Part shown: positions 24,101 through 40,699 of the stretch, one piece after another | Numbering within the stretch: the stretch's first letter is position 1 | How the letters are laid out: the number at the start of each line of letters is the position of its first letter | NCBI GenBank assembly: GCA_023101725.1 | Contig: JALJCO010001220.1 | Span: forward strand, 1 to 64,000 | Reading direction: 5' to 3' | Length of the DNA stretch: 64,000 nucleotides | DNA from: Atherinomorus stipes | Lineage: Eukaryota > Chordata > Actinopteri > Atheriniformes > Atherinidae | Notes under the pieces: generated by a model | Database searches by the model: none | Told to the model about the DNA's origin: nothing | Seen by the model: the letters and a program-made list of their open reading frames with translations, nothing else | Made by a program: the position numbers and the translations under genes

Positions 24101-24919
24101 AGTTACAGTAATTTACTTTCTGTCTGAAAGGTTAGTAAATACTTCCTTCATCACTCTCACTCACTGATTATCAGAGGGAGGCTGTTCAGAAATGAAAGGA
24201 AGAAATCCAGGCTGTTGAGCCAACTCTGCACACAGCATGACCTTTTTCAAACTACTACGACTATGCCTAAAGAGGAAGTTAACTTGGATAATGCCTCTTG
24301 CTGGTAAACACGGACGTGTGTGAGCTGCAGCTGGGTGGAGCTTGAAGTGTTTTCATTTGGATTTTACAGAGGTACTCAAGTAACTACCTGCATTTGTGCA
24401 TAGTCAGGACAATTTGATCACAGTTATGTTCATGCATGGAAAAACATGTTGTAGCAAATGTGATGGCATTACTAAAACGCCTATGAGGGAAAAGACATTT
24501 TCTCCTGTTGATCACCTGATCGTTTTCTGTTTCTTGCACAAAGAATGCCTCTCCATTGTCCCCAAGCTTCATATGCAGATCCACTGGTTCTCCATTGATT
24601 TCCATGTCCACCTGGAGCAGATAGAAAAGAAAAGGAAAAGGTAATAAATGACCAGACTACATTTCAGTCTACTTCTCTTTTATATATTCCCCTTCTGTTT
24701 GTTTGGTTTTTTTGTTTGTTTCCGTACCACTTTCTCTCGGGACCGGAGGACGCCCATTTTGCCGAAGCGAACATGGAAGGGTGAACACTGCAAAGAGCCA
24801 TCGGGCCGCTTTACAACAATGACATCAATGCAGCCGGAGAGGGTGGCTGGATTGAGGCCTCGGTACAGCTCTTTGACCTGGACAAACACCTGACCTGCCA
24901 GCTGGCCCACGTAGTTCAT
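17403..24919 (-). CDS. lpin1: Lipin-1, phosphatidate phosphatase
   Basis: Mg2+-dependent phosphatidate phosphatase making diacylglycerol at the ER, and a nuclear transcriptional coactivator. Nineteen coding exons: 24728-24919 (exon itself from 24931), 24516-24611, 22871-23136, 22486-22596, 22269-22392, 21812-22163, 21224-21317, 20917-21101, 20739-20832, 20489-20558, 19817-19909, 19624-19685, 19396-19533, 19145-19293, 18686-18772, 18196-18348, 17910-18024, 17658-17761, 17403-17577. About 886 aa (mammalian lipin-1 about 890). Visible: N-LIP domain from [11 protein letters not shown], polybasic nuclear signal KKRRKRRRK near residue 140, catalytic DIDGT (DXDXT) near 669, coactivator motif LGHIL (LXXIL), and a C terminus with [18 protein letters not shown], which is lipin-1 type rather than lipin-2 or -3. 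Exon 19396-19533 is one base short of keeping frame (see findings). All other junctions are phase-consistent. Confidence 0.96.
18093..18155. repeat. (AAAAT)n and (TA)n microsatellite in an lpin1 intron
   Basis: A few AAAAT units followed by about nineteen TA dinucleotides, between the lpin1 exons at 17910-18024 and 18196-18348. The tract ends 40 bp from the downstream exon edge. Confidence 0.9.
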
Positions 24920-26660
24920 GGTCTGACGAGTCTGGTTAAACAAGGGGTGTGGATATAAGAAGGACACAAGAGGAGAAAATAAATTATTCAGCACTCAATG
25001 CTCTGCAGCATTTAAACCAGCCAATCAAAGCTATCAAAATTAGGCAAGGCATTTCAGCAATGTGATCTAAAACCACTGCTCTATGGAAGCTGGTCCCTGT
25101 ACAGCAAGCCCCCCCCCCCATCTCCTATCTCCTTCCTCCTAACTCTGGAAATCTGATCCAACTGTTTTCCAGTCAGCAAACCTTAGACTTCAGCGCTCAA
25201 AGAACAGCTAAGTTAGACCAGTCTGGACTTCTCAAGTGACGGTAATATCATAACCTGCTTTATTAGCTGAGCTAAACCTCATTATCAAAATGTCAAAAGC
25301 ACAAGGCAAGTTTAAAAGATACATTACACAGCATCTAGATTTAGAACGAGCGACCAAAATAACCAGGCTAAATGTGTCTGATCGATCATCTTTGAGTTGT
25401 TGCATAACAGAAACAGACTGCTCAGTAAGTTCATTTTGGCCAACACTGTCTATACATGTCTGATCTCAATTAAACCTGTAAAGTTTAGCATTACCTCCTA
25501 AAATAAATGCAAAAATAAAAACAGTATACAGATAATAATTTACCTTTATCATTAAGATTTTAACATAATTTGCAAAATTAACAGCAGCTCTAAGCACAAT
25601 GAGCAGATTACATGAAGAAAAAATGAATGAAACAAATCAAAGATTTTCGAAGGTGACTTATTCAGGTTTCTGAGGTAGAAACATTAAGGGGCAGCTGGGA
25701 ACTTCAAAGTTGACAATTAAAAGGCAAGCAGGGGTTGACCTTGACTCAGTTGGCAGCAGGCTAAATGTTTGCATCACCAAGAAAGATAGGGACGCAGCGA
25801 TGCCAGCCCCCTTCATTTTTCATATGATCAGGAGAATAGGAGGCTCCTGCTAGAGAACACAGGTTCTATTTTTAGAGTAGCAGGTGAATCTGAGAAAACA
25901 TGTCTCCTGCAATATCCTGTGCGAATGAGCTTCAGTGTATTAAATTGTTAATTGAATTTTCCACAGAGGCATGGAGTTACAACACTGCAGCCGCATTGTG
26001 CTGAGCAGCTCCATCCAAAAATAGACTGCCTTGTACTAGAGATTAGACAAAAAAAAAAAAAGAAAAAAAAAAGGTGGGGGGCTCAAAAACGCAGACAAGT
26101 AGCTCTTGGTGGCTCAAATGAGTTGTGCTGGATAAAAATTCCAGCCCCATTTACAGTGGAGCCCTGCTAGTGACTTATCTTTTACAATGGTATGCTCATT
26201 AGTTTAATGAGTTAACAAGCTGCAGTTTTGCAGGAATCTGGCAGGACCACTCTGCAGATAATGAGTGTGCAAGTGTGGACTGAATCTTTTAGCAAGCCTC
26301 ATATTACTGCACAAACGAAATTGGCTCTCCCCCTCCCATTCTGAACGATGTAAGGAAGTGAAAGCCTCTGCATTTACATGGAAGATTTAATGGTAAAGTA
26401 CCGGTTTTATTGAAAAAGAAAAAAAACAGCTGAAATACATGTGCCTGAAATCAGATTCCCAAATAACATCTTTTAATGGAAAACACTGAATTGTAGTGGA
26501 TGTTGGTAAAAAGCTGAGTCATATTTATCCTCCTGACGGTGCAAAAGGAAATTTTTAGACAACATAAATATTAAGTCATTGATTATAACGAATATGTACA
26601 TATAAAGAAAGATTCATAGCCTTAAAGAAGCGCATTGTATAAGTACAGATGAAGACATAC
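24920..26660 (-). other. lpin1 intron 1
   Basis: Runs between the non-coding first exon (donor at 26660) and the first coding exon (acceptor AACCAG above 24931). It contains a C run at 25110-25119, an A-rich tract near 26049-26072, and a perfect ERR response element at 25736-25744. No coding-like frame on either strand. Confidence 0.6.
25736..25748 (-). promoter_or_regulatory. ERR response element overlapping an AP-1 site
   Basis: TGACCTTGA at 25736-25744 is TCAAGGTCA on the minus strand, the consensus monomer site for oestrogen-related receptors. TGACTCA (AP-1 consensus) follows at 25742-25748, sharing three bases. It lies in intron 1 of lpin1. ERRs with PGC-1 are known activators of mammalian Lpin1. 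A perfect 9-mer is expected about once per two windows of this size by chance, so function is inference. Confidence 0.35.
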
Positions 26661-26950
26661 CTGTTTAATATGCTGACAGACTTCGACACACTGAGACGAG
26701 CGTTTCCTCAGTGGTGAATAACAGCGTCACAAATAATAAAATAGTTCCTGTTTACAGACAGAAATATTGTCCGAGTCTGTCATTTAGCAATAACTTTATG
26801 TCAACAACTCGCAGCGGTAGGAAACAACTATTTAAGTCAAAGCGACCCTCATTCCTCCCTCTGTTTGTCTCCTCGTACTCCTCGCGGAGTCTGTCAGAGA
26901 ATAACGTCATATGCAGCACAAACCCGCTTTCGACCAATCAGCGTCGAGCT
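26661..26950 (-). promoter_or_regulatory. Probable lpin1 non-coding exon 1 and core promoter
   Basis: On the minus strand a clean donor (ACAG then GTATGT) ends at 26661, preceded by sequence without a long frame, as expected of a 5' UTR exon. Upstream are a CCAAT box at 26934-26938 and CRE-like sites TAACGTCA at 26902-26909 and TGACGTAA at 27119-27126. The start site is not determinable; the right boundary is approximate. Confidence 0.45.
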
Positions 26951-27178
26951 GGTGAGTTGCCAAACGCACCGTTTCGGCTGCCACAGTGGCAACAATGTAA
27001 CTGCCGCCGTCTTTATGCGTGATTAACAGGCTTGGTGGCGACACATTGTTTTCTCATTGTTTTAAAGTCCACAGTTTGTCACTGCCGAAAACAAACCTAC
27101 ACCTAAATGTTGAAGTGATGACGTAAATAAGAAATAGCATAAACACAGATTTTTTTTAATTATTTTTTGGAGTGTGCA

Positions 27179-27182
<4 letters not shown>

Positions 27183-27209
<27 letters not shown>

Positions 27210-27222
27210 GGGGGGGGGGGGG
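27183..27222. repeat. (GT)n followed by a G run
   Basis: About fourteen GT units then about twelve G residues. A simple repeat upstream of the lpin1 promoter. Confidence 0.9.
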
Positions 27223-28480
27223 TCAATTTACCTGGTTACAATATTATGAGTTAAAGCTCATTTCATGTGTGACGGCGGGAAGTGGAGGGGCTACGTCAGC
27301 GTTTAAAGTCACCCAGTCAGTGTGATGCAGTGAGGTGATCTTTCTGACCAATCACAGTGCAGCCTCGTTGCACAGGCGATGTTAGCTGTTTCAGCACAAG
27401 ACCCTCCAGTCACTGAGACTGTGAGAAGAGGATGTGGTTGACCGCTGGTTTTAGAATGATGTTATAAACACCGTGAGAGCCAGAAATCTACTGCCTGTGT
27501 AATAAACACGTAGGCTACTTTCCATTGCTCTACACTGAGCAGATACAAAGTCGTATTATCTTAGGATAAAATATGCTTTATTATCACAAATGTAATGCTA
27601 CATTCTTGCCAAAGCTACTCTCTCACTCTGTGTGTGTGTATTTGAGGGGAATTTAAAATACATCCAGAATCTTGACATCATAATCTCTTTCCTCATCCAA
27701 GTCTTCCAGGCACCGGCCCAAAACTATTGGATGGGTTACACGCTACTGCAGCCTCACGTGTTGCTCTGCTTCTCCAACTACTGTGGGCAAAGTGTGTTTG
27801 TGTTACAGTATGTCAGCATGCACAGGGCCTAATTGCTTTTCCACGTTGTGAGCAGTCTAAACTAGAGAGTTTTTTTCTGCCACAGCGTACCAACACTGAG
27901 CCATGTTGTGAGGACTGATGATGATGTAGATTTAAAAAAAATGGATTCAGAAGATGCAAGATGATTCTAAAGTAAGATTATTAGAATAGGTAGAAGGTGA
28001 TAAACAGACTGATGGGTTTTAGAGTTGTGTCACATTGTGTAAATGTCACTTAGCTGGATATGTGTCAAATTTTCACGTGTGTATGCTTTGTGGTTTTTAC
28101 CTTGCAGGTTCTGCTTAGTTTCTTCCCTGAGAACTTTGTTTCATCAAACCACTGGCCCTTATGCAACCTGCAACCTATTATGTAATTTTACAAATAAGCG
28201 AATTTGCAAGATTATTATTCTTTTTCCTACATAACTGTAAACTACCACTTTTGACAGGCAATGTTTAAATGAGTGCTAAATCATTAAATAAGTGAATAAA
28301 AATTAGTTTTGCTTCAGTATACATTTACAGTTCTCTCAGCTACAGTTTGGCCTCACTATCACACTGCTAGATGCTACTGTTAAGTGTTTTTACCACATCC
28401 TGAATACGCCATATCTGAACTTCTAGAAAACAACACACAGATACAACTCTAAATATGTCATTGAATGTCTCACTATAACC
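27223..28480. other. Intergenic stretch, nothing recognised
   Basis: Upstream of the lpin1 promoter. Contains a CCAAT-type box near 27347 and AT-rich DNA. No open frame that looks coding, and no repeat family was recognised. Confidence 0.5.
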
Positions 28481-28520
28481 ATGCATGATAATTTAACACC
28501 AGCAGTGGTCACTGGAATGT

Positions 28521-30236
28521 CTACATATATGAACCCGCAACAGTCTTTATGTCACTGTCAGTGGGTCCTTCAGGGATATCTGAGCCATACAGCTGTCCTT
28601 TACTGGCATGTTTCGAAGAAAAAGGTCTGTCAGACAGCACTCCGGACACCAACTCATCAAAACACTCGGTGGCTATTTCATGCTTTACATGGATGACCAT
28701 TTTGGTGACCAGTTGCAGGTTATTTTCTTGATTTTCCTGCATTTTTACAAGCTGTTGTTGCTTTTATCAAATGCTCATTGCTAGCCTGTATTTATGCACA
28801 CACACACACACACAAAAAAAAAGACTAGTGAGTCTATTGCAGGGCTCATCTAATCACAAACTTAACTAACCTCACACAATATGCCTCAAGTAATCAAAAA
28901 CAACATGTACAAGCATGTCATTGTGTTTTTAGGAAGCATCTGAGTTGACACAGCAAGGGCACGTTGTTTTCACCAAACTCATTGCAAAATGTTTGGACAC
29001 ACTTGGCTGATTTTAGGGCTGCTGATTGGCTCATGTCATTGTGGCCTGAGAGTCATAAGACTTTGGAACTGTTAAACTTTGATTCAGAAATTGAAGGAAA
29101 CGTTTCCAAAATACTGCTGACTTATGGTTATGAAAAGCAGGAAAAGTAAGATAAAGTCATGAAAGGTCATTTAAATCTAAGTTAAGACTAAAAAATTACT
29201 ACATTCATAAGTTATTTAATTTACAATGTAAAGTAAAAAAACAAAATGCATGGGGTGCTTCTTGTGTGTGAAAAGTGTTCCTCAGGTGGTCTTCAGTTTT
29301 GGTATCCAAGTAGAGGAGAAGATCTGAGGCTCTTCAGCTGGTGATGATCTGAAAGCCTTCATTAATAAATGACTTGTTGAATAAAAACAGTCTAACAGTC
29401 AATCAAAGGTGTTTCAGCCTTTGATTAAGGCTTGTTTGGCCTCAGATCTTCTATAAGTTCTACATTTTTAATGTACTTAAAAAGATCTACCAGTAAAATG
29501 GAAATATTTATGTAATGGTATTTCATCTGACCTGAAGTTGTCATCTGTATGACAAATAAGGGTTTTCCCTCCAAATATCATCATTCTAACCCGTAGAGGA
29601 GGTGAGACGATCGCCTGATCCATCAGGCTCTTACTCCACCCAGCTTGTCACCCCATGTGCTCTCATAACACTCTTCACAAGTTTCAGTTTCAGCAGATCG
29701 TCTTACATGTGGGCTTATCTAAACACGCTGTCCTGTTTATGGTATATACGCATGCTGAGAACCAGTTACTGGACTTTAACAACTTGTCTTGAATATTTTA
29801 TTATTGTCAGAATGGAATAAACATACTGAGATGCATAAAAGTGCCATACTGTCTTCAAGCCATTATTCATGCTTTTTGTGCTTTCGTCATGCATGCATGA
29901 TGATTTAAAAATCACTTTACCCAACTCCAGGTGTTTTCAGCAGAAAACTGCTGAACAGAATCATCTAACTCCTCTTCATCAACTGTTGATATCATGATTC
30001 CATTATTAGTTTAATCCCAGCAGAGGTCTGGTCTGTGCTGCCTTTCAGCAGATGTCTATTATGTGGAAACTCCACAAGTTCAAGAGCGTGTGTCTTCCCT
30101 CTCTGGGCACGACGACTGTCTGACTGTCAAGTGCAAGTGAACAGTGTCTTACTAAATTTACCTGCGCCCCCTGTTAGAAACCTGAGTCGGTCCTGGAGCG
30201 GTCGTCATCCACCAGAGCCTCTGACTTCTTAGGCAT
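28521..30236 (-). CDS. Possible small gene of unknown function (exons unresolved)
   Basis: Three minus-strand pieces look coding. First, 30182-30236 starts ATG and reads MPKKSEALVDDDRSRTDS, with an AG/GTTTCT donor in phase 1. Second, 29635-29701 (acceptor TGTAAG, weak) continues in that phase as DDLLKLKLVKSVMRAHGV and ends at a good GA/GTAAGA donor. Third, a terminal piece at 28521 to about 28735 is open for some 70 codons with balanced codon use, containing KHEIATECFDELVSGVLS, and ends in TAG. The phase-2 donor of piece two does not join the third directly, so either another donor (TGG/GTGGAG) or an unseen exon is needed. I do not recognise the protein. It would be head-to-head with gpatch2. 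Confidence 0.28.
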
Positions 30237-31019
30237 TTGAGGAGATTATGTTCACACGGATTGTTTGACAGAATGTTGGTCTGGGTGGACGTCAGCAGAC
30301 TTTCATGGTCGCACGCCAGTCAGACAACTAATTGTGTAGGCAAACAGCCTCCCCCCTCCTTATGCATGCCTTGCAGTCTTTTCAATGTGTAAATTTCCCA
30401 TTACTTAATTGATAGACTGTGACACCTGTTGCCAGTATTGACCCCCTGTTGACTATAATGGTGCTGTTCCAATCCTGAGTACCAGACAAGACCACTTGTT
30501 GTATGGGGTGATGTTCTCGTCTGACTCTTCCAATAACCAATGTAATTAATATGACACTTATTATCACCAATGTGTAAGAAATGGTGACCTTTAATATACA
30601 TTTGATAGGCCAAGAACAGAGTTGAGCCTCCATCTAATTCAGTTTTAGGATACACCGCCCTCTAGTGTTCAGCACTGGTAAATACAAATGAAATGCTATT
30701 TGAAGCTGCAAACTCTGGGTTACATTGAAATACAGTTGGTAAGCTTGTTAAATGTTATTGTATCATAGTTGATTATAACTTCACACATAAAAAATGGATT
30801 ATTCTGTTCACAATACGCCCTTAGAGTTGAGCCAAGTTTGGGCAAATAAAACAAAACCAAATAACTTTTTAAAAATGCTTGTTGTTGTTGTCTGACAACG
30901 GGTAGTTTCTGTCATGATACTGAGTGAGTTATATTTTCCTGCAGTACATGAACACAGCATTGTACCTCTTGCTGGCTTCACGGTGTCCTCCGCTTTTCGC
31001 ATATTGATCCAGCTAACTG

Positions 31020-31111
31020 ATCGTTAGCTTTTGTGTCAGTATGGTGTCTGCAGTGTGTCACTCTTCGTCTGTTGTTTCTGGTTCAAGATACCTGGCATTT
31101 TGGTGGCTTTA
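31020..31111 (+). promoter_or_regulatory. gpatch2 5' UTR/promoter region
   Basis: Sequence immediately upstream of the gpatch2 start codon. No TATA box is seen. The boundaries are approximate and based only on the position of the coding start at 31112. Confidence 0.3.
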
Positions 31112-37476
<6,365 letters not shown>

Positions 37477-40060
37477 ACCCCCAGTTTCTGGATTCTGAAC
37501 CTACAGCAGACTAGGGCGAGATGCCCCCAAAAAAAGAAAAAGTAATGAAATTCTCCTCAGGGCCTTTTTTTTTCCTTCTTTTTATTATTATTAGTATAAC
37601 TATTGAAGGTCCAGAGAAATCCAGGCACAGAAGAAGCAAGGCTTGGTGTACCAGGAACATCTGTGATGGAAGCTTTCCCATATTGGGGAGGCTGTAAGAG
37701 GCTGGGATATCCACAAAGACTCCTTGTCATGTAAAAGTGATTGACAAAAACTGAGCAGGGAAAAGGACCTCTTTCACTCTCACTCCATGTTGGAGAGGAA
37801 AAAAAAGAGAACATGCTTCATCACATGTTACCTCAGATGCCAGTGTTACAGGCCAGAGAACTGGAGTATTAGGTTTATGATGAGAGCAGTGTCTCAGCAC
37901 AAGACTGACGACAGCGCGGTTTAATAGCAGTCAGCGGTATTGGTTTAAAAAATGATGCAAAATGGTTTTGTGCAATATTGCACAAGATTTTTTGAATCAA
38001 AGGCTTGAGTAGACTTTACCTCAAGACACATTCTAGGTTATTTTTTTTATTGTGAAGTTGGGGTACTCTGCATAGATGTGGGGTTTTCTGGATTTTTATT
38101 CTCCATATAATGGAGGAAGTCATGCCATTACAATGCTTTTATTTCTCCACGAACTATACACACACACATATATATGTGTGTGTGTCCAAGCCACACTTTT
38201 TCATTCTGCAACAGTACGCATGGATGTGCAGTCACTGCACAATTTTGCAAATGTTTAAAAAGAAGCTAGTCATTTGTACACATGTTTAAAAGTGTTTGTT
38301 TTTCTGTTCTGTTTTAAATAGTATTACATTTTTATAAAAGACACTGCTGCAGACTGTAGCATTTAGCCAGTTATAAACAAGCTAAGTGACTTTAAATACT
38401 GAAGTGACAAGGTAGATGCGTGCTCGTGTTTCCATGCAGTTTGGAAACAGTTGAGAAAAGAGAAAAAAAGTGGAAATGTTGGTGTCACTTAAAGGGCTGT
38501 CATACCTGTAGGTAACAGGTGTTTTCACTCAATTAGCTTGATGAGACCTTTTCTCAGGACTGGGGGCAAGTAGAGACGTCTAATCAGACAGAATTGAAGG
38601 TTAAATGAAAAATCTGCAACAGCAGACAAAAGATAAAATATTTTTTTGTTTTCATAAATAAAGTATATTGATTTCTTTTTTTCCCCTCAATTTGTTGTTA
38701 TAAGATTTTACTGGGTGATTGTTAGCATATTGGCTAGCCATTGTTTATAACTGTGAAGGTTTATGGGATGTTGTACTGTAGCTGTATTTGTGTCTTTTTA
38801 ACCCTGTAAAACCAAGGCTGATTTAAAGAGATGTTGGCTGAGGTTTAAATGATATTGCATCTATTAAAAGTATAGTTTTATTGCCCTTTTGGGGTTAATC
38901 CTGTCATCCTGATTTATCAAATAGTAAAAAGCACATTTGTTTTATTTAATGCTGAAGTGTTGAGGTCAGTTTCCCCAAACAAAGGTGACCAAACCTCATC
39001 ACTTCCCAAAAATCATACTTTGTCCCCCCAACTCGGTTTATTGCTGACCCAATTGTATCTGTTCTTTGGAAAAGAGAAAAAAAAGTCAAAGACAAGCCAG
39101 GAATCAGATGTTCTCTTAACTTGTTTAGAGAAATTACAAAATTGAAGTTATTACAGTTCCCATGCATAGAGAGCACGTCAGGTCTGAATGGGTTAAACTA
39201 AGCTGCTGATAAAATTCAAACTCATCTTGATTTGGACTCAATATTTTTTTTCACATGCAGTTCTCCACTATGTCAAAGCAAGAAAAAAAAAGGTTTTGAA
39301 ATGTTTTGTTAACTTAATAAAAATAAAATCTGAATTGCCCATAATATGAAGTATTAAGACCCTTGAATTAATACTTGTACAAACCATACTGTGGAGGTAA
39401 TTGAGCCTGAAGTCCTCTTCTAAACACCTGGTTTACGTTCTCTTTGGAAGTTTCTCCCTCTTGTTTTTTCACATAAATGGCCATGTTCAGGCTGGATGAG
39501 TTGCATCACTTAGGTTAGACTCTCGCAAAGTCTCGGAGCATTTACAGTTTTCTTCCAGCCTTCCATTTGTTTTCTTGAAATACACTTGAGTATGTCCTGT
39601 TATGCCATCTGGCTGACATCCTGAGCACTCTGGAAACATTTTCACTAGATTGCACCATTTTTCTCCATCTTTTTTCTGTGCTCCGGCATCCCACAGACTG
39701 ATGCTGTCATTGTTGCCTTGCTTGACAGCAGGGGGGACTTTCTGCTGGGAGTTTATCGAATACCACTAGTTTGATCTTTGTAATATCAGATCCATTCATT
39801 TAGCTTGTCTTAGTCTGAGCGTCAATGAGGATTTATACTCCCTGAATGAAATCTAGATCTCGCTAGTGTTGTCCGTTAGCTTGGTGGTTACCTGCATAAC
39901 AAAGAGCTTTGTTTTCAATTAAGTTTTTAGCTACGAATTTTCTTTAGATGAGAGTATGAAATTAACTTGGTAAATGCTGCCAATCTCGACCTCCGCACCT
40001 CTGATCTTCATCCATCCTGTAAATTCACACTAAAAGCGAACTTTTCCAGGAGCCCCGCAC
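37477..40060 (+). other. gpatch2 3' UTR and spacer
   Basis: Follows the gpatch2 stop codon. AATAAA signals occur near 38656 and 39316. Short CA/TG microsatellite at about 38158-38186. No coding-like frame. A cluster of C residues starts at 40187, next to the presumed esrrg upstream region. Confidence 0.5.
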
Positions 40061-40186
40061 TCGGCTCCATAACGCATCACTGCTCATGAAAACATGAACT
40101 TGAAATATTTCTAGCTCTATCAACACATGCATCACATTGACGTGCTGAGTCAACATCGCTGAAATATGATGCGTGCATCGCGTTGC

Positions 40187-40655
40187 CCCCCCCCCCCCCC
40201 CCTCTCTCTTTTTTGCAAGGCTGCAACAGAAAACCTCTGTATCTATGGGTATATTGGAGCACTCTGTGTCCTCTAGTCTTCCTTCTGTTCACTCTCCCCC
40301 CCTCTGCATACAAGGAGAAGGTGGATGTTGGCTGCACCCCCCCAAGCCCAACACACACCCATTCTCTTGGACACACTTTCTGTCTGACACACTCTCTCAG
40401 GACTCCCCTGTGAGCAAGCCAGGCAGGTAAACTCAGCAGCAGATCAGAGTGAGATGCTGAGAGGAGAGAAAGAGGGAGAGGGCACTGTGTGTGTGTGTGT
40501 GTGTGTGTGTTTATGAATTTGTGTGTGCGCTGCTGCATCGCTGAGCTACAGAGACCGGAGGCGAGGAGAGCTGGAGCGTTTGTCCTTGAGACTGACTGAC
40601 TGACTGCAGCTGTAGAGTGGAGGACTGGCCAGCCAGCCCGTGGATGAAACTGACA
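40187..40655 (+). promoter_or_regulatory. Candidate upstream promoter/non-coding exon of esrrg
   Basis: A GC- and pyrimidine-rich block with a C run (40187-40203), a GA-rich segment and a (GT)n tract (about 40488-40511), ending at a strong splice donor (CTGACA/GTGAGT at 40655/40656). ERR-gamma genes are known to have several alternative non-coding first exons far upstream, so this is a plausible one. Evidence is composition and donor only. The long minus-strand open frame here is low-complexity and not taken as a gene. Confidence 0.28.
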
Positions 40656-40699
40656 GTGAGTACTGAGCGAAAGACGAGCAGACGGGAAGAAGTAGATGA

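Noticed and set aside
30382..30633. 83-codon minus-strand frame with a hydrophobic stretch
   Set aside because: A second, equally long frame overlaps it, and neither has a partner exon or a family match; composition is AT-driven.
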